Shown one piece after another: positions 1 to 6,538 of a stretch of 6,538 nucleotides of DNA. The notes under the pieces were generated by a model. That model did no database searches. It was not told the DNA's origin and was given only the letters and a program-made list of their open reading frames with translations. Both the position numbers and the translations under genes were made by a program. The stretch lies in the NCBI GenBank assembly GCA_003646995.1, contig QMLZ01000165.1:1-6538 (forward strand), read 5' to 3'. Each line of letters starts with the position of its first letter. The stretch's first letter is position 1. Source of the DNA: Deltaproteobacteria bacterium. Lineage in GTDB: Bacteria; Desulfobacterota; DSM-4660; Desulfatiglandales; Desulfatiglandaceae.

Positions 1-393
1 GTTGGCAGGATCATCCAAGTCGATCACGCCATCATTGACAAGTTTCTCAACTTCTTCAACAGAAAGCCGTTCAGTGGTAACCTTGGACACCACGATGGAA
101 TCAAGGGAGACCTGGGTGATAACTACTTCCTTTTCAGCAAAATACCCATTATCATCCACGGCCCTTACAATGAATTTATTTATAGCGTTCTTCATAAGGG
201 GCACATTTTCAAAGGCAAATCGTCCATCTTCGTTCGCGAGAATTGGCCCGGCTTGGTAAGGCCCAGTCAAAAATATCTGCGTCTCCCCCAGCGCAATAGA
301 GCTGTTAAGTGAGGAGGCAAAAATAGTAAGCAGAAATAGGGCGCAAAACCATACCTTGAGATGATCGAAAGATTTATTGGTCGAAAGTTTCAT
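1..393 (-). CDS. Small exported Ig-like protein, N-terminal part (3' end outside window)
   Basis: The gene starts at ATG 391-393 and is open to the left edge, giving 131 visible residues. The start is chosen because an AAGGAT Shine-Dalgarno sits about 7 bases upstream, an in-frame stop lies at 418-420, and the start gives a clean signal peptide. That peptide has Lys2, Lys7, His11 and Lys13, a hydrophobic core at about 14-26 (VWFCALFLLTIFA), and a likely signal peptidase I site after Ala34 (S-I-A). Cys17 is not in a lipobox, so this is not a lipoprotein. Residues 38-94 look like a small bacterial Ig-like unit: a beta strand, a G-P-Y-Q-A-G-P turn, D-G-R-F-A-F-E-N-V-P-L, then F-I-V-R-A-V-D-D-N-G. 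Residues 108-131 form an acidic, probably helical segment (SVEEVEKLVNDGVIDLDDP). I do not recognise the family. It lies 39 bp after the giant gene on the same strand and is probably co-transcribed; it may be another large repeat protein. Confidence 0.88.
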   Translation of the reverse strand, partial: MKLSTNKSFDHLKVWFCALFLLTIFASSLNSSIALGETQIFLTGPYQAGPILANEDGRFAFENVPLMKNAINKFIVRAVDDNGYFAEKEVVITQVSLDSIVVSKVTTERLSVEEVEKLVNDGVIDLDDPAN

Positions 394-400
394 CTGACAA

Positions 401-406
401 ATCCTT
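401..406 (-). promoter_or_regulatory. Ribosome binding site of the downstream small Ig-like gene
   Basis: On the minus strand this reads AAGGAT inside AGAAAAGGATTTGTCAGATG, placing the Shine-Dalgarno core about 7 bases before the ATG at 391-393. It fixes that start over the internal Met at 193-195, which would lose the signal peptide. The 39-bp gap (394-432) contains no obvious hairpin plus T-run and no clear promoter, which favours read-through from the giant gene. Confidence 0.75.
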
Positions 407-432
407 TTCTGAACTATTTAAGGTGGCCTGGT

Positions 433-3400
433 TTACAAACTTTCCTCTTCTTTTATCTCTAAGATGGTAACCCCAAAATTAGACATTCCTCTTGTGATTT
501 GAAAGCAATACTCAGCCAAAGTACTGGGATCTCTCCATCTCAGATGAAACTGGATAGTCCGCCTGCTTACGTCCTCTTCTGTGGGAATGGCAATGAACTG
601 GTTATTAGAGTCTGGTAAAAAAGTTACTTTTCCCCGTGTGGCAAAGCGAACTATCTCCATTTCCTCAGGATTAAAATTCAGCCGTCCCACAACAGGGAGC
701 CTAAAATAATCCCATCCTTCAATCGTTGATACGATCATAGTCTGTTGAAAAGGCAGCTCTAATTCAATGTCATATGGGTTTTTCAGACCTTTTCTTAAAA
801 GCCATGCCGTAGTGAGCAACTCAATGTCACTGCTTGTCACCATAGTTCCTGAAAGTAGGTTGTTAAGCTCTGTATTTCTGAGAGCAAATAGGTCTCCAGA
901 TTCGTAATCTGCAAAATAGAACGTCCCATTCAGATCAAATTCCAAGCCAGACCATCTTCTACCGGGAGTGTATATTATCCTAGTCATAACTGGCTGATGA
1001 GTCTCGCCGTGGCTCCAAATAACGTATATAGAATCTTCATCTGACAAAAATATCCGGTTTTCTTGATCAAACTCCATGTCAGTTGGTCCGGTAAACTTGA
1101 AATCTGACGATTTCACAAACTCTTTGCCCACCATACGATTCCTGTCAAAATCTGGATTCTCCTCCAATAGGTGGATTGGAACTCTGAGTATTCGTTTCTT
1201 TGGACCACCTGATGCCGAATAGTCAATATCAGCGATGAAGAGATCTTCCTGAAGCGATCCCGAGGAAGGATCATAGAAGGAGCCAATTGCCATGGCTACT
1301 GGTGTAGCAGGTCTTCCAAACTGTAATAATAAGCTGTAATAGTTTACATTTCCCACATACTCTCGTTTCATATCTGCTGAAGGATCAAAACGAAATAGCC
1401 TGCCGCCAAACCGAACATTTGAATTATAATTATTGGTATAAAGCCTTCCCTTCGAATCAACGGCTAGCTGTTCCGGAGGAAAACCACAAACAGTTTTCTC
1501 TATAACCGCCTCCATCTCACTGGGATATTGCAACTTTATGTAACCTAAGTGAGGATTGTCTGACGATATTCTCTTCTCCGCTGAATAAATTCCATTCATT
1601 AATTTAATATTAGGGTTTGGCTCGATAGCAAAAGGATCTATAGATCTAGTTTGATAAGGTATCATAAAGCAGTGACTAAACTCACTGCTCAATACGGAAA
1701 CGCTATTCAAAAACACCAGAAGCTGCTCTTGAATCATGTTTATCGCACCAAAGACTTCAAATGCTGCATCCACCTTAGCCATACTCAAATCTGCCTCATA
1801 TTTCTTATGAGGTTCTTCTTTTTTCTCAAAAAGAGTTTGCTTTAATCTTGCCTCCTCATTTGTGCAATGATCTAACTGCTTTTCTACCATGTCGATCTTG
1901 TTCATATATTTAGACCTAGTATATTCGAACTCAGTCAGATCAGGCACTGACTTGTGAAGCAGATCATCGTACCCTTTATACAGACTTGAGAGTTTCTGAT
2001 CCATTACCTCGTTTGCCATTTCTAACTTTGCCATCTCAGCATTTTTCAAAGCCGAGATTTTAGCTTTTGCCTCTTGATGGGTGGAGAATGTTACAACATA
2101 ATTTTTTTCAATCCCATCTTCGTAGAACTTGAAAGACATTTTTGACTCCACACCCTCTGGAAAATCTTTTAGATCTTTACTCATAAATGTTTCCATATTT
2201 CTTACTGCGTCCTGTGCGTACTCATATTGGGTTTTCAACTGTATTATTTGTTTTTTGGTATCAACGATGTCTACTATGTCTTTATACATACCATCAGGAA
2301 TAGGCTCAGAGGCGGGTATTCCTAAGGTTTGCTTAGCTTGGTTGTACAAATCAGAGTTTGGATTTTTGATATCTTCTGGATTTTGGGCCGATGATAGGAG
2401 TTCATGAAGTTCTTTGTTAGCTTTTATTCTGTCACCGTTTTTCCTGAAAAATTCATCTTGTTGCTGTTTAAATTCCTTTTGGTATTTTTCTAGGTTTGTT
2501 TCAAGGACATCGATATTGTGATGTTCCTTTAGGAGATTGTATGAGGCAATGGCCATTGGATCATCTGAAGAGATGTCCAATTCAAAGGCCCTCGAAAAAT
2601 AATCGTTTTTGACAATTTCTCTTACCTGTTCCAGCTCCCATTCGCCAAGGGCGGGAGTAAAAGAAGGAAGAAGGCTTGTCCAAGTGTCATATCCTTCTCC
2701 TGCCGAACTCTGCTGGATAGCACTGTGGTCAAACATAACACCAAGATCAGGTTTTCCATCCCCATCTCCGTCATAGTTTAAATCAGCGAGGGTGTATGCT
2801 GACTTTCTTAGGTATTGGATACAGGCGATGCGGAAATAGTTCATGCCAGGAGTAAGTGCACTAGAAGGGATCACAAATTGGAGTTTGCACCTAGGATCTC
2901 CCATTGGGAAGAGCCGCGAATAAATCTCCTTGCTTGCGCCTGATGTGTTATGTTTGCAATCTGGTACTACAGTTAGCTTTGCTGGTACGTATTGTCCCCC
3001 TCCCTTGCCAACAGAAAGACACTGGCTATCAGGAAATTTGTAAAGAAGGTAGGCGTAATGGAAATACTCCGGCTTAATACCCCACTGGTGAACTCTATCT
3101 AATGTTTCCGGATTGTTCATCACGTCGCTGGTGGGCAGAGGGATTGACTCATATCCCATTAATTCATTGAAGCGCTGAAGTTCAGTGTTACTTCTGTTAA
3201 ATGTGATTATTAGGTTCCCTTGCTCGTCTAAATAGCCGCTTTCTATAATTGGTGGTAAAGGCTCTAGAGCCTGAAATGTGGCTGCTGATATCCAAGCAAG
3301 CAAAACCTTCTGGAAAAGTGTAGAAACAAAGCCCTGCATAGCAGCAGCTGCCCCCATGAGGACACCTGTCAATGCACCTTGGACTCCACCGGTTCCACCA

Positions 3401-6400
3401 CCTATAGTAGCTGTAAATATTAGATTAGCTTTTATGGAAGAAATAAAACCTCCGATACCTGCAGTAACTGCCTCTGTGATTGCACCTCCAGCGATTTCTT
3501 TCCATACCTTTTCAAAGGTTTTCCCTTTTCCTAGTTCCCTGTGAAATGGATCATTGGTAGATATGGTCACAACTACGCCCTGTGGGGGATCAGCATAGGC
3601 TGGTCTGGGTGAAAAAAAGTCAGAAAGAATTCCCTTTAGAGTTTCTAAAACAGTATGGGTTAGGCATAATGTCCTGTTGTTCCCTAGCGAAAAGGCAAAA
3701 TCGGAGGTGTTGTTGTCTGTAGCTGATGCATGAGTTACCAAGAGAGATTCATAGTCGATTCCTCGCTCCTCTAATAATCTGGTTATGGAAATGTCTATCA
3801 TTTCATAATTGTAAACAAAGAAACTGGCAATGAATAAGAATGTCTGAAAATGATTTAGTGTTGTATCTGGGGTAATCCTAGGAGGAGCCGGATTTAGAGT
3901 TCGACCATGATTAAAAAGGACTATTGCCATGGCTGACTCTGGATTAGCAGGGTCTGACCATGCCTTGTTCACAGCACTCTGAAGACCGGTAACTACCCTG
4001 GCCATGGTTAGCGGCCCACCTACAAAACTAAATCCTTCGTTAAGGGCCCATACCAACTCTCTCAAAGTGGTTGATCGTCTCTGAATCAGTCTCTTAGCAT
4101 GTTGTTCTACTCCAAAGGGTGTCAGACTTAGCATACCATTACCTTTAACTTTCGGGTTTAACTGCTTGCCCGACTCGTTCAGAACCCCTACCTGTGTACC
4201 TCCTACAACTATCATAGTATCCCTAATGACTGCCTTAGCCTCTTCCAAACTCATCCCTTCTCCTGAAGTAGCAATCTTTCGGTCCAAAATACTGGCTACT
4301 GTGGTCGCTAAGGGGAGTTGGCCTGGGTAACTGGGAGTATATGTTAGTGCTTTGAGTTCAATTGGATCAGACAATGTAATAGACTCACCTGAACCAACAG
4401 CTATATCCACTGCCTGATATTGGTAATTATTTACGGTGATTAATAGAGACTGTTGGCCTTCAGGAACGCCCATAATCGTAAAGTGTCCATCTGGCCCTGT
4501 GAAAACATGGATTCCTGTTCCGTTAATGGTGACCAATGCATTTTCGATTGGCTGGCCAGTAAACCGGTCTTTTACCTCTCCGGAAATAACGTTAACAGCC
4601 TTTTCCACAGTAAAACCAACGACAGAAGCTATGGTTTCCCCATTTATTGTCATTTTGACCCTGTGTATTCCAATATCAGCCTCACTGCTCACCTCAATGG
4701 TAGCAAGGGCTTCTGTTTCAGAAAGGATGTCAAGATCTTTGACCACTATTCCTTTTCCAAAGTCGGCCGTTGTAACTCCCTGTTGGAAATGGGTATTAAA
4801 GCCTTTAATATTGATTGACTTGGTCTCCCCTTTGTGGACACTGGAAGGACTAAGGCCAACGATTAGCATTGGTGGGCGATTGATTAGCTCCGTTGCATCA
4901 CCAAACACCGAACCGGATATCGTTTGGGTTTGAAAAAAGGTGGGAGATTGCGGCGGATCGATAACAAGATCTATAACGCGAGGTGGAGAGGGTTCATCGA
5001 CAACATGAATATTAACGTTAGCATAAGCTATATGTTTGCCGTCTGAGACCGAGAAGTCAACCTCATAGTCCCCAGCCTGCTCATAGGTTGGATAGAAATA
5101 AAATGTGTGTTGGAATTCATCAAAATAAGAATTGGGAAGGTCAAGATTAACCACCGAGTATTGTAGAGGATCATTGTCAGCGTCCTCAGCTTCGACCTTT
5201 AGTATAAGAGTTTCTCCTTCTTTTATTGTTTGGTCTTCTATCTGGGTAATTTGTGGGGGGGAATTGTCACCTGTGACTTCAATTGTAACAGTTTTTTGAG
5301 CTAACCGATTCTCTAGTCTGGCTTCAAACACAACAAAGTAGGAACCCTCCTGACTGAGTACAGGGGTAAAGGAAAACGTGCCCGGTTTCAAAGTAGAGTT
5401 AGGCAGTTGGGGATAAACTGAGAAGGTAGCTTGTGGATGGTTTGCCTCTAGTGAAAAGGTGAGCGTTTCACCAACAGAAACTTGATACGAATCTTGGGGT
5501 GAAAGAATTGTCAACACAAAGTCTTCGTCTAACACCATAATACTATATTCTTGGATATCTTTAGAACCTTCAGGATCCGTCGCTTCTAGGGAGACGAAAA
5601 AAGTTCCAGGTTCCGATGGGATCCATCTAATAAAGGCCTCTGTTTCCCCAGTATCAGTAGTTTGAGTTTCCTCAATGGTCATTCCAGAAGGGGATTCCAA
5701 GAAGACAAAAGAAATTGGTTGCCTTTGATTATCAAAAGCTCTGATCTTATACTCATAAAGTTGATTAACTTTTGCTGTCTTAGGTGGGATACTGGTTATG
5801 ACAGGTTTGTCATTATACTCTAGAACGTTCAATACGTATTCCTGAAGCGCATATTGGCCTGCTTGGTTTGTTGCTCTTATTCGAACAGTATGCTGGCCAA
5901 TTTGATGGGGACCAGGATTCCAGGCTAACAGATTATCCTCATGAAACATGAGACCACTTGGGCTCTCTTCTAAGTTCAAAGTTATTGGTCCCCCATCTAA
6001 GTCCTCTGCTAAGACTTGATAGTAATACCATAATCCTTCTATTGCAGTGGTGGGAGGTGTCGACCTAAAGATTGGCCCTTGTGGGGCATGTAAGATACCT
6101 AGGACATTTAAAGAGTATTGGAATCTTATGTCTTCAGGATAAGTAAACTTGACCTCAAAAGTTATACTTTCTCCTGGGACCAAGTTGTCGCCCAAGGACG
6201 CAAGGGCCAAGTCCTTTCCATCCACATCACCATCCTTGTCCCAGTCGCATGTGCAGTGTCCCTCACATGGGCTTTTGCCAAAGTTTGAGGCAAGGGTGCT
6301 CACTCCTGCATCTGACCACTCATAGTAATATTTTCCGTAAGGTCCTACTAGGTATCCACCTAAGGCATTAGGCATCTCAACATCTTCATAGGATGCTCCT

Positions 6401-6538
6401 TGGATATCGACTATAGCGTGCAGGGGGAGATGGATAGTCTGAGTGGAAATGTTGGTTATGGTGATATCCGCAGTACTGGTGAGGGTCCTTGTAACTCTAT
6501 TGAGTGTTGACCTTTCGTTGGATGTTGTAATCTGAACA
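433..6538 (-). CDS. Giant multidomain Ig-like/EF-hand/coiled-coil/beta-propeller exported protein (5' end outside window)
   Basis: This is one open frame of 2034 codons ending in TAA at 433-435. The first in-window Met (6373-6375) is not the start: the 54 codons upstream are open and continue the same Ig-like domain, so the N-terminus and any signal peptide lie beyond 6538. Numbered from that Met, the order is: Ig-like domain with an EF-hand insert (-54 to 95), four Ig/cadherin-like repeats (101-460), IPT/TIG-like domain (501-592), carboxypeptidase-regulatory-like domain (595-675), unrecognised region (676-960), Gly-rich hydrophobic segment (962-1035), beta domain with four Cys and an Asp/Gly calcium-type motif (1040-1210), coiled coil (1282-1530), NHL-like propeller (1630-1900) and a C-terminal beta domain (1905-1980). 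The Ig-like, EF-hand and propeller modules are known from extracellular proteins, so a secreted or surface adhesin/scaffold role is inferred. I see no catalytic motif. Domain names rest on reading motifs by eye; the coding call is firm, the function is not. Confidence 0.95.
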   Translation of the reverse strand, partial: VQITTSNERSTLNRVTRTLTSTADITITNISTQTIHLPLHAIVDIQGASYEDVEMPNALGGYLVGPYGKYYYEWSDAGVSTLASNFGKSPCEGHCTCDWDKDGDVDGKDLALASLGDNLVPGESITFEVKFTYPEDIRFQYSLNVLGILHAPQGPIFRSTPPTTAIEGLWYYYQVLAEDLDGGPITLNLEESPSGLMFHEDNLLAWNPGPHQIGQHTVRIRATNQAGQYALQEYVLNVLEYNDKPVITSIPPKTAKVNQLYEYKIRAFDNQRQPISFVFLESPSGMTIEETQTTDTGETEAFIRWIPSEPGTFFVSLEATDPEGSKDIQEYSIMVLDEDFVLTILSPQDSYQVSVGETLTFSLEANHPQATFSVYPQLPNSTLKPGTFSFTPVLSQEGSYFVVFEARLENRLAQKTVTIEVTGDNSPPQITQIEDQTIKEGETLILKVEAEDADNDPLQYSVVNLDLPNSYFDEFQHTFYFYPTYEQAGDYEVDFSVSDGKHIAYANVNIHVVDEPSPPRVIDLVIDPPQSPTFFQTQTISGSVFGDATELINRPPMLIVGLSPSSVHKGETKSINIKGFNTHFQQGVTTADFGKGIVVKDLDILSETEALATIEVSSEADIGIHRVKMTINGETIASVVGFTVEKAVNVISGEVKDRFTGQPIENALVTINGTGIHVFTGPDGHFTIMGVPEGQQSLLITVNNYQYQAVDIAVGSGESITLSDPIELKALTYTPSYPGQLPLATTVASILDRKIATSGEGMSLEEAKAVIRDTMIVVGGTQVGVLNESGKQLNPKVKGNGMLSLTPFGVEQHAKRLIQRRSTTLRELVWALNEGFSFVGGPLTMARVVTGLQSAVNKAWSDPANPESAMAIVLFNHGRTLNPAPPRITPDTTLNHFQTFLFIASFFVYNYEMIDISITRLLEERGIDYESLLVTHASATDNNTSDFAFSLGNNRTLCLTHTVLETLKGILSDFFSPRPAYADPPQGVVVTISTNDPFHRELGKGKTFEKVWKEIAGGAITEAVTAGIGGFISSIKANLIFTATIGGGTGGVQGALTGVLMGAAAAMQGFVSTLFQKVLLAWISAATFQALEPLPPIIESGYLDEQGNLIITFNRSNTELQRFNELMGYESIPLPTSDVMNNPETLDRVHQWGIKPEYFHYAYLLYKFPDSQCLSVGKGGGQYVPAKLTVVPDCKHNTSGASKEIYSRLFPMGDPRCKLQFVIPSSALTPGMNYFRIACIQYLRKSAYTLADLNYDGDGDGKPDLGVMFDHSAIQQSSAGEGYDTWTSLLPSFTPALGEWELEQVREIVKNDYFSRAFELDISSDDPMAIASYNLLKEHHNIDVLETNLEKYQKEFKQQQDEFFRKNGDRIKANKELHELLSSAQNPEDIKNPNSDLYNQAKQTLGIPASEPIPDGMYKDIVDIVDTKKQIIQLKTQYEYAQDAVRNMETFMSKDLKDFPEGVESKMSFKFYEDGIEKNYVVTFSTHQEAKAKISALKNAEMAKLEMANEVMDQKLSSLYKGYDDLLHKSVPDLTEFEYTRSKYMNKIDMVEKQLDHCTNEEARLKQTLFEKKEEPHKKYEADLSMAKVDAAFEVFGAINMIQEQLLVFLNSVSVLSSEFSHCFMIPYQTRSIDPFAIEPNPNIKLMNGIYSAEKRISSDNPHLGYIKLQYPSEMEAVIEKTVCGFPPEQLAVDSKGRLYTNNYNSNVRFGGRLFRFDPSADMKREYVGNVNYYSLLLQFGRPATPVAMAIGSFYDPSSGSLQEDLFIADIDYSASGGPKKRILRVPIHLLEENPDFDRNRMVGKEFVKSSDFKFTGPTDMEFDQENRIFLSDEDSIYVIWSHGETHQPVMTRIIYTPGRRWSGLEFDLNGTFYFADYESGDLFALRNTELNNLLSGTMVTSSDIELLTTAWLLRKGLKNPYDIELELPFQQTMIVSTIEGWDYFRLPVVGRLNFNPEEMEIVRFATRGKVTFLPDSNNQFIAIPTEEDVSRRTIQFHLRWRDPSTLAEYCFQITRGMSNFGVTILEIKEEESL
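676..1488 (-). other. Putative NHL/SMP-30-like beta-propeller
   Basis: At least five blade-like units recur in residues 1630-1900. Each has a Pro or Trp then a hydrophobic-Asp strand and an L-Y/F-x-x-x strand: P-E-Q-L-A-V-D-S-K-G-R-L-Y-T; P-V-A-M-A-I-G with D-L-F-I-A-D; P-T-D-M-E-F-D-Q-E-N-R-I-F-L-S-D; W-S-G-L-E-F-D-L-N-G-T-F-Y-F-A-D; P-Y-D-I-E-L-E-L-P. This is the strand rhythm of NHL/SMP-30-type propellers, usually protein- or sugar-binding when non-enzymatic. A sixth blade may lie outside these limits. A separate beta domain of about 75 residues (436-663) follows and ends the protein. Confidence 0.6.
1786..2532 (-). other. Long coiled-coil / alpha-helical region
   Basis: Residues 1282-1530 are dominated by Lys, Glu, Gln, Leu and Ala with few prolines: N-L-E-K-Y-Q-K-E-F-K-Q-Q-Q-D-E-F-F near the start, K-K-Q-I-I-Q-L-K-T-Q-Y-E-Y-A-Q in the middle, E-E-A-R-L-K-Q-T-L-F-E-K-K-E-E near the end. 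A short beta-like interruption (M-S-F-K-F-Y-E-D-G and Y-V-V-T-F-S) lies at about 1413-1431, so it probably forms several antiparallel helices. It is followed by a hydrophobic helix at about 1540-1562. The likely role is oligomerisation or a spacer; no family is recognised. Confidence 0.65.
2746..3258 (-). other. Domain: beta domain with four cysteines ending in an Asp/Gly calcium-type motif
   Basis: Residues 1040-1190 start like a fibronectin/Ig-type module (P-P-I-I-E-S-G-Y, G-N-L-I-I-T-F) and end with strands around L-T-P-G-M-N-Y-F-R-I-A. Cys1119, 1140, 1163 and 1185 are the densest set in the protein and could form two disulfides if exported. Directly after it, A-D-L-N-Y-D-G-D-G-D-G-K-P-D-L (Asp1198-Asp1210, 2746-2784) resembles calcium-binding FG-GAP or thrombospondin-3-type loops. 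The fold name is tentative. Confidence 0.5.
3271..3492 (-). other. Hydrophobic glycine-zipper segment inside the giant protein
   Basis: Residues 962-1035 are almost free of charge and rich in Gly and Ala. Within them Gly992, 996, 1000, 1004 and 1008 are spaced exactly four apart (3352-3402), followed by A-A-A-A-M-Q-G. Such GxxxG series are known to pack helices tightly in membranes or in amyloid and pore structures. Membrane insertion here is an inference. The segment sits between an unrecognised alpha/beta region and a Cys-containing beta domain. Confidence 0.6.
4351..4875 (-). other. Domains: IPT/TIG-like followed by carboxypeptidase-regulatory-like
   Basis: Residues 501-592 (4600-4875) read as an IPT/TIG-like beta domain: P-P-M-L-I-V-G-L-S-P-S-S-V-H-K-G-E-T at its start, A-D-F-G-K-G-I-V-V in the middle and V-V-G-F-T-V at the end. 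Residues 595-675 (4351-4593) match the carboxypeptidase-regulatory-like fold: I-S-G-E-V-K-D, T-G-Q-P-I-E-N-A-L-V-T-I, then T-G-P-D-G-H-F-T-I and a G-V-P-E-G-Q turn. Both are non-catalytic beta-sandwich modules common in surface proteins. The second assignment is the stronger. Confidence 0.65.
4996..6075 (-). repeat. Four tandem Ig/cadherin-like domain repeats (protein level)
   Basis: There are four units of about 85-95 residues: 5818-6075, 5527-5811, 5272-5523 and 4996-5262. The first two share E-S-P-S-G-[LM] followed by a W-x-P strand and a G-x-x-x-V-x-x-x-A-T end, the pattern of putative-Ig (He_PIG-like) domains. The third has V-G-E-T-L-T-F and F-S-F-T-P. The fourth has E-G-E-T-L, E-A-E-D-A-D-N-D-P-L and F-S-V-S-D-G-K, the cadherin-like signature. 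The units are clearly diverged at DNA level, so this is an old array and not a recent expansion. They probably form a rigid extracellular stalk or ligand-binding surface. Confidence 0.75.
6091..6538 (-). other. Domain: Ig-like beta domain interrupted by a dockerin-type EF-hand segment
   Basis: The visible domain begins before the first Met with strands such as RTLTSTADITITNIS and LPLHAIVDI. It ends with L-V-P-G-E-S-I-T-F-E-V-K-F and F-Q-Y-S-L-N-V-L-G, a pattern like bacterial Ig-like domains with a 'PGES' turn. Between these halves (residues 31-64) is a dockerin-like stretch: NFGKSPC, then a textbook EF-hand loop D44-x-D46-x-D48-G49-x-V51-D52-x-x-D55 at 6211-6246. Calcium binding is expected from the loop. 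Cys37, Cys41 and Cys43 lie just before it. A complete partner loop is not seen; residues 21-37 resemble the tail of a first dockerin repeat whose loop is missing. Confidence 0.65.

Noticed and set aside
2..259. Plus-strand open frame of 85 codons at the left edge
   Set aside because: It is antisense to the small Ig-like gene. Its Ser/Thr-rich translation is what the complement of such a coding sequence gives.
394..432. Terminator or promoter between the two genes
   Set aside because: No stem-loop with a T-run and no clear -35/-10 pair is present in the 39 bases; only the ribosome binding site is supported.
3586..3633. Possible internal signal peptidase site (P-A-Y-A-D, residues 925-929)
   Set aside because: The preceding residues (LETLKGILSDFFSPR) are not a hydrophobic core of export-signal type and the site lies deep within the frame, so this is probably chance.
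4436..4933. Plus-strand open frames of 165 and 121 codons
   Set aside because: They overlap each other in different frames and lie opposite the well-supported domains of the giant gene. They have no convincing ribosome binding site and encode no recognisable protein.
433..6538. Polymorphic toxin or Rhs-type reading of the giant protein
   Set aside because: There are no YD repeats, no pre-toxin or nuclease-like C-terminus and no immunity-type gene next to it. The C-terminus is a propeller plus a small beta domain, and the next gene has its own signal peptide.

Overview
The window is a bacterial chromosome or contig fragment read entirely from the minus strand. It holds parts of two adjacent genes for exported proteins, and both run off the window. 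No RNA gene, mobile element, CRISPR array, integrase or metabolic enzyme is visible. The architecture (stacked Ig-like domains, a dockerin-type EF-hand, a carboxypeptidase-regulatory-like domain, a putative beta-propeller) is typical of giant secreted or cell-surface proteins. Such proteins are common in environmental Gram-negative bacteria such as Desulfobacterota and their uncultured relatives. That taxonomic suggestion is an inference from style, at low confidence. Base composition looks A+T-leaning and even by eye, with no sign of a recently inserted segment.

Layout, in the direction of transcription (right to left). Positions 6538 to 433 are one uninterrupted reading frame of 2034 visible codons plus a stop. 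Its true start lies beyond the right edge: the frame stays open for 54 codons upstream of the first in-window Met (6375). In order it encodes: an Ig-like domain interrupted by an EF-hand/dockerin segment; four Ig/cadherin-like repeats; an IPT/TIG-like domain; a carboxypeptidase-regulatory-like domain; about 285 residues of no recognised family; a hydrophobic glycine-zipper segment; a cysteine-containing beta domain ending in a Asp/Gly calcium-type motif; a long coiled-coil region; a putative NHL-like beta-propeller; and a short C-terminal beta domain.

After a 39-bp gap with a good ribosome binding site, a second gene begins at 393. It encodes a signal peptide, one small Ig-like unit and the beginning of an acidic helical segment, then leaves the window at the left edge. 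The short gap, shared strand and absence of a terminator suggest one transcript.

The two products probably act together outside the cytoplasm, as adhesion, scaffold or surface-display proteins. No catalytic motif supports a more specific role. The most unusual points are the EF-hand segment inside an Ig-like domain, and a five-glycine GxxxG zipper plus a long coiled coil in the middle of an otherwise beta-rich exported protein.
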